DNA from: CAZOKN01 sp964580525
Lineage (GTDB): Bacteria; Pseudomonadota; Alphaproteobacteria; Rickettsiales; UBA6187
NCBI GenBank assembly: GCA_964580525.1
Contig: CAZOKN010000050.1
Location: 1 to 12,243 of the forward strand
Length of the DNA: 12,243 nucleotides
Reading direction: 5' to 3'
The position numbers and the translations under genes are program-made. Positions 7,495 through 12,243 of the stretch are shown piece by piece. Under the pieces are notes generated by a model. It saw only the letters and a list, made by a program, of their open reading frames with translations, had not been told where the DNA came from and did not search any database. Every line of letters starts with the position of its first letter. Positions within the stretch are counted from its first letter, which is position 1.

Positions 7495-8523
7495 ATGTTT
7501 CTTATCAGAAATATCTTGGTCATTATTACAATGATATTTGCGTCTTACTCTGCTTATGCTGAACAGGCGAATGAATCCGCCATATTTACGGCTAATGAAG
7601 GCTCTAAGTCTATAACTATGGTAAATACGGTTACCAAAACATCGGTTTCTGCAAAAACATCTATAATGCCTCATAATGTGCAGATAACGCCAGATGGTAA
7701 ATATATATTGGCAACAGGAATGCCTGCAGATCATGAAGGCATGAACCATGAAGAAATGGCAAAAATGAGTGGAAAGCTTGTGGTTATTAACACGCAAGAT
7801 TTTGAAAAAGGCGTAGTTAGTGAGGTAGAAATTGGGCAGCACCCCGCACATGTGGTTACTAATATTGCTGGCAATATGGCCTATGTTACAGATTCTGGTG
7901 CAAATAATATTGCTGTGGTTGATCTAAAAACTATGGAAGTGAAAAACCATATTGCTACTGGGAATTTTCCGCATGGCATAAGAATGAGCCATGATGGTAA
8001 GAAATTTTATGTAGCCAATTTGAAGGGCGGTAGTATTTCAGTAATAGATGCAGGTGAAGAAAAATCTATTGCTGAAGTAGCTGTTGGAAAAACACCCATT
8101 CAAGTTTGCATTTCTGTTGATGATAAATATGTTTATGTAAGTTTGGCGGGAGAGAATTCTGTTACGGTTGTTGATACAAATTCTTTAACCGTAATTAAAA
8201 AAATAAAAGTTGGTAATTTTCCAGCACAAGTATTTACAGACCCTAAAGGGAGATATGTTTATGTTGTTAATCAGGGAACAGAAAATAAACCCGACAATAC
8301 AATTTCTGTTATAGATACAAAAAACAATGAAGTTGTAAAAACCATTGAAACAGGATTGATGGCACATGGTATTGTAACAAGTGATGATGGTGATTTTATA
8401 TATGTTACCAACATGCTAGAAGGCAATGTATCTGTTATAGATTCTGCTAATCTGGAACATATAGAAAAACTCTCTGTTGGCTCAAAACCTAATGGCATAA
8501 CCTTTGTATCTAAAATAAATTAG
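7495..8523 (+). CDS. Exported seven-bladed YVTN beta-propeller protein
   Basis: The protein is 342 residues with a Sec signal peptide (residues 1-22, MFLIRNILVIITMIFASYSAYA, cut before EQ), so it is periplasmic. It contains about seven repeats of roughly 42 residues of the YVTN/YncE type, for example YVTDSGANNIAVVD, YVANLKGGSISVID, YVSLAGENSVTVVD and YVTNMLEGNVSVID. The polar residue after each inter-blade proline segment falls at equivalent places: H60, H119, H160, Q203, Q245, H291, N333. Between the first two is an insertion with a His/Met-rich run (DHEGMNHEEMAKM, about 79-91), a possible copper or other metal site. There is no CxxCH heme motif. Homologues follow nar or denitrification genes in other bacteria from memory, but the function is unknown. 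AAGGAGG at 7484-7490 overlaps the upstream stop by two bases, so the gene is the last of the nar operon. NirF/NirN-like d1-heme proteins are relatives by fold only. Confidence 0.88.
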   Translation: MFLIRNILVIITMIFASYSAYAEQANESAIFTANEGSKSITMVNTVTKTSVSAKTSIMPHNVQITPDGKYILATGMPADHEGMNHEEMAKMSGKLVVINTQDFEKGVVSEVEIGQHPAHVVTNIAGNMAYVTDSGANNIAVVDLKTMEVKNHIATGNFPHGIRMSHDGKKFYVANLKGGSISVIDAGEEKSIAEVAVGKTPIQVCISVDDKYVYVSLAGENSVTVVDTNSLTVIKKIKVGNFPAQVFTDPKGRYVYVVNQGTENKPDNTISVIDTKNNEVVKTIETGLMAHGIVTSDDGDFIYVTNMLEGNVSVIDSANLEHIEKLSVGSKPNGITFVSKIN

Positions 8524-8560
8524 CCAGTTTTATCAGCTGTATAAACCGATTTTTACGCTC

Positions 8561-8574
8561 TTGTTCTAGATCAA
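8561..8574 (+). promoter_or_regulatory. Near-consensus FNR-type operator upstream of the small Cys-rich gene
   Basis: The sequence TTGTTCTAGATCAA matches TTGAT-N4-ATCAA at nine of ten positions, with the single mismatch in the left half. It is centred about 63 nt before the ATG at 8631. A -10-like TATGCT lies at 8592-8597, 17 nt after the box, closer than the usual 22; at the ideal distance only a weak TATCCA is seen. Probably this gene has its own promoter of the same regulon. Confidence 0.65.
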
Positions 8575-8630
8575 GTAAATTTCATTAAATTTATGCTATC
8601 CATGATAATTCAACTAGTTACGGAGGTTTT

Positions 8631-8858
8631 ATGGACTGTCTCGCTAAGAAAGTTGGTATTGATTTGGCAAAATCTATTTGCCCAGGTTGCGTTTATCTAG
8701 AGTGTAGAGTTTCAGAAAAAATGATTCACAGTAAAAAGAAACCTTGCCCAATGTTTAATGTAGAGAATTTTTACTATGATACAAATCGCAATCGTTTTTG
8801 GTGCAGAAATTGGGTTGGCGAAAACGCTTCTTTGCAAGAAACTATCTATTCCAATTAG
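8631..8858 (+). CDS. Small cysteine-rich protein of unknown function
   Basis: I do not recognise this 75-residue protein. It has six cysteines, C3, C17, C20, C25, C39 and C58, in the pattern CPGC-x4-C-x13-C-x18-C, together with several basic and aromatic residues (NFYYDTNRNRFWCRNWVG). There is no signal peptide or membrane segment, so a cytoplasmic zinc or Fe-S binding role is possible but is inference. That it is a real gene is supported by a strong GGAGG (8622-8626) four nt before the ATG, an FNR-type operator upstream, and its position in the gap between two operons. Its 3' end overlaps the convergent gene on the other strand by 17 nt. Given the regulation, a role in low-oxygen or NO metabolism is plausible. 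Confidence 0.75.
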   Translation: MDCLAKKVGIDLAKSICPGCVYLECRVSEKMIHSKKKPCPMFNVENFYYDTNRNRFWCRNWVGENASLQETIYSN

Positions 8859-9288
8859 GGTGTTCAAAATATTCAAGGTAAGCATCTAGAGCTTTTGAAA
8901 TTTTTTCGATACCTTCTTTATTTTTATTAGAATTCTTAGTATCTGATAACATTGTTTTACCTTCTATAATTTCAGCAAGAATAAAGTGTAATTGTTCATC
9001 AGCATTTTCGGGCAGTTTGCAATTACTCACAATAAAGTCTATCTGCGCATCTATTTTTTTGTCTTTATTGTCAGCAGAAGATTTCAATATGTCATGAATT
9101 TCTTGTAAACCTTTTCTTAGTGGTTCATCCGTTTTCCAGCGTTTACCATCATTAAGTTTTATCTCATTTATAGCATTTTTCTGTTCATGATGCTTATGAT
9201 GAGTATCGGAAGATGCAAAACAAGGATTGGTTAGCGTAGAGGTGCTTAAAATAGCGATGCTTACTGATATCATTTTGTTAAGTTTCAT
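8842..9288 (-). CDS. Small His-rich periplasmic protein, possibly DnrO-like
   Basis: The protein is 148 residues with a signal peptide (about 1-25, cut after CFA), so it is exported. The mature N-terminus is His-rich (THHKHHE, H30/H31/H33/H34). It is followed by the motif WKTDEPLR (51-58), a mainly helical middle, NCKLPENADEQLH (89-101) and a C-terminal EHPNW (142-146). I remember this combination from a family of about 150-residue exported proteins encoded near denitrification genes, sometimes called DnrO; that assignment is from memory and tentative. The His cluster and single Cys (C90) suggest metal binding, not shown. A modest AGGA lies 10 nt before the ATG. It is 56 nt downstream of the outer-membrane channel gene on the same strand and is probably cotranscribed with it. 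Confidence 0.78.
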   Translation of the reverse strand: MKLNKMISVSIAILSTSTLTNPCFASSDTHHKHHEQKNAINEIKLNDGKRWKTDEPLRKGLQEIHDILKSSADNKDKKIDAQIDFIVSNCKLPENADEQLHFILAEIIEGKTMLSDTKNSNKNKEGIEKISKALDAYLEYFEHPNWNR

Positions 9289-9344
9289 GGCTTTAATATC
9301 CTAAATAATTATTCTAAAATAGAGATGCGTATAAGTGTTGTAAA

Positions 9345-10631
9345 CTAAAACTTCACCTGAATATAAGGCATTATCTTTACTGTATCAGTAGCAAAGCTCT
9401 CAGCTTGGTAGTTTGCATATTTTATACCGACTGTGTAATTAGTTTTGAAGGTTTGCTCTACTGATGCATTCCACTCTGTACCGTAATCAGCACCAGAACC
9501 ACGCTCTGGCGTATAATCATGATAGAATGCTTGAGCTTTTATGCCATTAACATATGTGTTGTCAGATTTTGCTACATAAACTACGCCTACATTCATATCG
9601 ATTAAGCCGTTAGCTGGAGTTGTAGTTAGCTTATCTGCCCAACCATTAAATGCGTGTAATGTTGCCAGTGGGAATTGAACGGCCTGAGTTCCATTACCTT
9701 CAATGCTTTCATATTGAGCTTTAACAGTCCATTCGCCGAAATTTAAACCTGGTTCAACTGAAAAATAATCCAAGTCATAACTTGCTGTGTTATCAGCATA
9801 GTCAGATTGGCGAGCATATTCCGCAGATAACAGGGCATTAAAAGATTCGTTAATTGCTTGCTTCCCTTCAAACCTGCCACCGAAAGTTTTAGTTGATGAG
9901 GCAAGAGAATCTGGCGTATCAATCAAATAGCTGTAACCAATAATTTTTCCGATTGGAAAACCAGTGTACGAGGCGTTGAATAAATGAATATTTGAATGAT
10001 CCCAAGTTCCAGCTGCAGATCTATCACCTAATGTTTTATTTACTTGATTTGCATACCCATAGAATATTGATGTATTTGGAATAGTTGCATTTGTAATTGT
10101 TAGTGCATCAAATGTTTGGTCGTTCTGCCTCCAATCAACTGCTCCAAGCCATCGTTGGTTATCAAGAATTATATTCTGTCTACCCAAATTAACGTTTGTT
10201 TGAGGAATTCCTGAATAAGAAATTATAGCACGGTTTAGATGAGTGCCATCAATATCACCTACTGTTGGGTATGTATTTTTGCCATTGATTGTATTATTAT
10301 AATGCTCACTTCCAACATCAGTTATATTTTCCATTTCAACTAATGCACTTACATCATGAAACTTTTGTGTTTCGTAACCAAGTCTAGTGCGGAGCGTATT
10401 TGCATTTGCTTTTTCAGCCAATCCATCTTGATCAACATGTTCAAAACGATATCTTGAATTAAACAAAACTTTACCGCTCATCAATGCTTTGCTAAATTCA
10501 TCTTGTGGAGCTACTGCTTGTGGTGCTGGTGATGCTGGTGTAGTGACCTTATTTTCAGCGGCAGAAGCAACGCCGCTAGAAGCTACAATTATTGTTGAGG
10601 TAAGTAGGGAAAGTAAAATTTTGTTTTTCAT
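9345..10631 (-). CDS. Outer-membrane beta-barrel channel of the alginate-export (AlgE-like) type
   Basis: The protein is 428 residues: signal peptide at 1-24 (cut ASA/AE), then a short Pro/Ala-rich linker (TTPASPAPQAVAPQDE) and a region of alternating polar and hydrophobic strands ending in ...YIQVKF. The final Phe is the usual outer-membrane insertion signal. The segments LGRQNIILDNQRWLG and VDWRQNDQTFDALTI are typical of the alginate-export domain family as I remember it. Despite the family name, members near respiratory genes need not export alginate; here a channel for anions or small solutes used in anaerobic growth is only a guess. The start ATG has AAGGGG (10642-10637) six nt upstream. 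The gene is divergent from nnrS, with two FNR-type boxes between them, and a small periplasmic-protein gene follows it. Confidence 0.85.
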   Translation of the reverse strand: MKNKILLSLLTSTIIVASSGVASAAENKVTTPASPAPQAVAPQDEFSKALMSGKVLFNSRYRFEHVDQDGLAEKANANTLRTRLGYETQKFHDVSALVEMENITDVGSEHYNNTINGKNTYPTVGDIDGTHLNRAIISYSGIPQTNVNLGRQNIILDNQRWLGAVDWRQNDQTFDALTITNATIPNTSIFYGYANQVNKTLGDRSAAGTWDHSNIHLFNASYTGFPIGKIIGYSYLIDTPDSLASSTKTFGGRFEGKQAINESFNALLSAEYARQSDYADNTASYDLDYFSVEPGLNFGEWTVKAQYESIEGNGTQAVQFPLATLHAFNGWADKLTTTPANGLIDMNVGVVYVAKSDNTYVNGIKAQAFYHDYTPERGSGADYGTEWNASVEQTFKTNYTVGIKYANYQAESFATDTVKIMPYIQVKF

Positions 10632-10685
10632 ATAAACCCCTTGTTAAGTGTGGTTGCAACCTATTTTAACAAAAGGTTTTTATGG

Positions 10686-10699
10686 TTGATCTGTATCAA
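10686..10699. promoter_or_regulatory. FNR-type operator 1 in the porin-nnrS divergent gap
   Basis: The sequence TTGATCTGTATCAA is a perfect palindromic FNR/Dnr/NnrR-type site and is identical to the box before narG. For the leftward porin gene, a -10-like TAAAAT (10668-10663) lies 17 nt away and a weaker TAGGTT (10663-10658) lies exactly 22 nt away, the class II spacing. For nnrS, a start near 10734 would put the box at -41.5, though the -10 there (around 10723-10729) is poor. It could serve either or both genes. Confidence 0.85.
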
Positions 10700-10729
10700 T
10701 CAGAAAAAATATAAATTACTGTTTAGATA

Positions 10730-10743
10730 TTGATATGAATCAA
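10730..10743. promoter_or_regulatory. FNR-type operator 2 in the porin-nnrS divergent gap
   Basis: The sequence TTGATATGAATCAA is a second perfect TTGAT-N4-ATCAA site, 44 nt centre to centre from operator 1. It ends only 15 nt before the nnrS ATG, so it cannot act as a -41.5 activator site for nnrS unless the start is inside the gene. It may repress or tune nnrS, or activate leftward transcription; a TATATT hexamer on the - strand (10713-10708) lies 16 nt from it. Confidence 0.82.
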
Positions 10744-10758
10744 GTGGAGATTTAAGCG

Positions 10759-11979
10759 ATGAATTTTGTAAATATTGAAGAACCTAAAAAAAATATCAAA
10801 AGAAAATTTGCATTATTTGCATATGGCTTCAGAGCATTCTTTCTGGCGGCGGGTTTGTATGCCGTTATTTCAATGATACCTTGGTTTTCATTTTTGTTTG
10901 ATGAGAATAGTATTTTCAAAGAAATTTTAACCGTTTCAGAGCAACCTACAATCTGGCACTCGCACGAAATGTTATTCGGTTTTGTTGCCGCTGCAATTGC
11001 AGGATTTCTGCTAACAGCTGTTCCTAACTGGACAGGTTGCAAACCACAAAGAGGCGCACCACTTGTATTTTTATCTTTAGTTTGGTTACTTGGTCGTGTT
11101 GGTTTTTGGACTATACATCAAATACCGTATTTATATCATATTGATTTATTATTTTTCCCGATGCTAGCAATAATAAAAGCGCCTCCATTAATTAAGGCTG
11201 GAAAACCTCAGAATATGGCATTTTTAGTAATTCTTTTGGTATTGTTTATTTGTAATGCTGTGGTTCATTATGGCCTTGCAAATAACAATTACCAAATAGC
11301 AAGAACTGGTATGAATATTGCAATTTATATCGTTATTATTTTAATTGGCATAATTGGTGGAAGAATAATACCTGGATTTACCAAAAATGCTTTAAGGCGA
11401 GATAATATATCTGAAAATATCCGTTCATACCCTCCGTTAGATAAGGCAATTTTACTTGGAGTTTTAATAGTTGGAACATCAGAAATAATCTTCGGACTAA
11501 ATAAATTGATTGGTGTTTTATCTTTAATAGTAGGCATTTTACACTTTACCAGATTATCTTTTTGGCAAGGCTGGAAAACATTCCATGAGCCGCTTCTATG
11601 GGTTTTGCATATTGGTTATATGTGGTTACCAATGGGTTTTTTACTTAAAGGCTTATCTGCCTTCAATTTAGTTGATTATAACATTGCAACACACTGTTTT
11701 ACAGCAGGTTTGATGGGGTTAATGATTCTTGGGGTTATGACAAGGGCATCACTAGGACATTCTGGTAGAGAGTTAAAAGTTTCTAGATTAACTATTTTAT
11801 CTTACATTTGCATTTTGCTGGCAGTCTTATTTCGCACTATTTTGCCAGCACTTAACCTAGTTGAATATATGACAGCAATAAAACTATCTGCATTATTATG
11901 GATTGCTGGCTATGTTATTTTTCTTGTAGTTTATGCGCCAATTTTGCTTCTCCCTCGGGCGGATGGTAGAGATGGATAA
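10759..11979 (+). CDS. nnrS: NnrS family membrane protein
   Basis: NnrS proteins are polytopic inner-membrane proteins with about twelve spans, reported to bind heme and copper and to relieve damage by nitric oxide; they are usually controlled by NO- or oxygen-sensing FNR relatives. This 406-residue protein has the family signatures: IWHSHEMLFGF (65-75), FLLTAVPNWTG (83-93), GGRIIPGFTKNAL (200-212), WVLHIGYMWLPMG (281-293) and the late motif GVMTRASLGHSGREL (325-339). The His residues in these motifs (H67, H69, H284, H334) are candidate metal ligands. The start ATG 10759 has GGAG at 10746-10749, nine nt before it. It is divergent from the porin operon, with two FNR-type boxes upstream, and no obvious terminator follows it. 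Confidence 0.94.
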   Translation: MNFVNIEEPKKNIKRKFALFAYGFRAFFLAAGLYAVISMIPWFSFLFDENSIFKEILTVSEQPTIWHSHEMLFGFVAAAIAGFLLTAVPNWTGCKPQRGAPLVFLSLVWLLGRVGFWTIHQIPYLYHIDLLFFPMLAIIKAPPLIKAGKPQNMAFLVILLVLFICNAVVHYGLANNNYQIARTGMNIAIYIVIILIGIIGGRIIPGFTKNALRRDNISENIRSYPPLDKAILLGVLIVGTSEIIFGLNKLIGVLSLIVGILHFTRLSFWQGWKTFHEPLLWVLHIGYMWLPMGFLLKGLSAFNLVDYNIATHCFTAGLMGLMILGVMTRASLGHSGRELKVSRLTILSYICILLAVLFRTILPALNLVEYMTAIKLSALLWIAGYVIFLVVYAPILLLPRADGRDG

Positions 11980-12034
11980 TTCATAGTAAAATTACCACAG
12001 CATATAATCTTTCTTTTTTAATTACCCCCACTAG

Positions 12035-12075
12035 TTGATTCAGATCAAGTTGATACTCAGCCCACTATATATTGT
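12035..12075 (+). promoter_or_regulatory. FNR-type operator and promoter before the last gene
   Basis: Bases 12035-12048 read TTGATTCAGATCAA, a perfect TTGAT-N4-ATCAA site. A -10-like TATTGT at 12070-12075 follows 21 nt later, and an overlapping TATATT lies at 12068-12073. This is near the ideal spacing for FNR-type activation and predicts a transcription start around 12080-12083, about 50 nt before the ATG at 12130. Confidence 0.82.
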
Positions 12076-12078
12076 AGG

Positions 12079-12110
12079 TATGCCACATATCAATAACTAT
12101 ATATGGTATA
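12079..12110 (+). other. Stem-loop in the leader of the last gene
   Basis: TATGCCACATAT (12079-12090) can pair with ATATATGGTATA (12099-12110) across an 8-nt loop: twelve positions with one C-A mismatch and one G-U pair. It lies between the predicted transcription start and the Shine-Dalgarno AGGAGG (12118-12123), so it would form the very 5' end of the mRNA. It could protect the message, affect translation, or be a DNA operator. There is no U run after it, so it is not a terminator. Confidence 0.5.
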
Positions 12111-12129
12111 AACCAACAGGAGGATTTCT

Positions 12130-12243
12130 ATGCAAGTTCAACAACTTAATGAGCAAAAAAATACAAAAAAAAGCTCAAATAGCAAACCAAAAAAAATCTA
12201 TTCATTCCCGATTTCTATTATCACAGCTTTAAAAGAAGCTTTT
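12130..12243 (+). CDS. Unidentified protein, N-terminal 38 codons (partial)
   Basis: The frame from ATG 12130 stays open to the window edge, and AGGAGG at 12118-12123 lies six nt before the start. The visible protein begins with a polar, strongly basic stretch (MQVQQLNEQKNTKKSSNSK) followed by a more hydrophobic PKKIYSFPISIITALKEAF. There is no signal peptide so far; a basic cytoplasmic tail leading toward a later membrane segment is possible. I do not recognise it. Its FNR-type promoter and the position after nnrS suggest a denitrification, NO-response or anaerobic respiration function. A different frame starting at 12035 covers the same bases but begins inside the operator and has no ribosome site, so I reject it. 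Confidence 0.7.
   Translation, partial: MQVQQLNEQKNTKKSSNSKPKKIYSFPISIITALKEAF

Noticed and set aside
7468..7851. Opposite-strand frame of 127 codons under the beta-propeller gene
   Set aside because: Overlaps a gene with signal peptide and clear repeats; its Cys/His/Tyr-rich composition is what the complement of such a gene gives.
8527..8555. Possible terminator after the beta-propeller gene (TTTAT ... ATAAA around CAGCTGT, then a short T run)
   Set aside because: Only a five-pair A-T stem with a broken T run some bases later; too weak to call.
12035..12232. Open frame of 65 codons beginning in the last operator
   Set aside because: It starts inside the FNR box, lacks a ribosome site, and shadows the well-supported frame from ATG 12130.

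Overview
The window comes from an AT-rich (roughly 35-40 % G+C by eye) Gram-negative bacterium that respires nitrate, most likely a proteobacterium. The evidence is an E. coli-like membrane-bound nitrate reductase, an outer-membrane beta-barrel with a terminal Phe, Sec signal peptides, and FNR-type operators (TTGAT-N4-ATCAA). The class cannot be fixed from this sequence. Gene density is high, no gene-free stretch exceeds about 150 bases, and no RNA gene, insertion sequence, phage gene or CRISPR array is visible.

Layout. (1) 1-222: the 3' end of a NarK-type nitrate/nitrite transporter. (2) 298-8523: a tightly packed + strand operon, narG-narH-narJ-narI, then a short NifM/parvulin-related protein that appears to have lost its isomerase core, then an exported seven-bladed YVTN beta-propeller. 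Spacing is minimal: an 11-nt overlap narH/narJ, a 4-nt overlap narJ/narI, and Shine-Dalgarno sequences built into or touching the previous stop codon. A perfect FNR box lies in the narK-narG gap. (3) 8631-8858: a 75-residue cysteine-rich protein of unknown function with its own near-consensus FNR box. (4) 8842-10631, - strand: an AlgE-like outer-membrane channel followed by a small His-rich periplasmic protein. (5) 10759-11979, + strand: nnrS, divergent from the channel gene; the 127-nt gap holds two perfect FNR boxes. (6) 12130 to the window end: the first 38 codons of an unidentified gene behind a fifth FNR box and a leader stem-loop.

How it works together. NarK brings in nitrate. NarGHI reduces it to nitrite in the cytoplasm with electrons from quinol taken through NarI, and NarJ matures NarG. 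The short parvulin relative and the beta-propeller are nar-operon accessory proteins of uncertain role. NnrS is linked to relief of nitric-oxide stress. The five FNR/Dnr/NnrR-type sites indicate that essentially the whole window, including three genes of unknown function (small Cys protein, His-rich periplasmic protein, partial last gene), belongs to one low-oxygen and/or NO-responsive regulon. No nitrite, NO or N2O reductase gene is visible here.

The points most worth a second look are the core-deleted parvulin-like protein, the operator-controlled small cysteine protein, the Gly/Cys tail of NarJ, the ring of polar residues in the beta-propeller, and the twin operators between the porin and nnrS.
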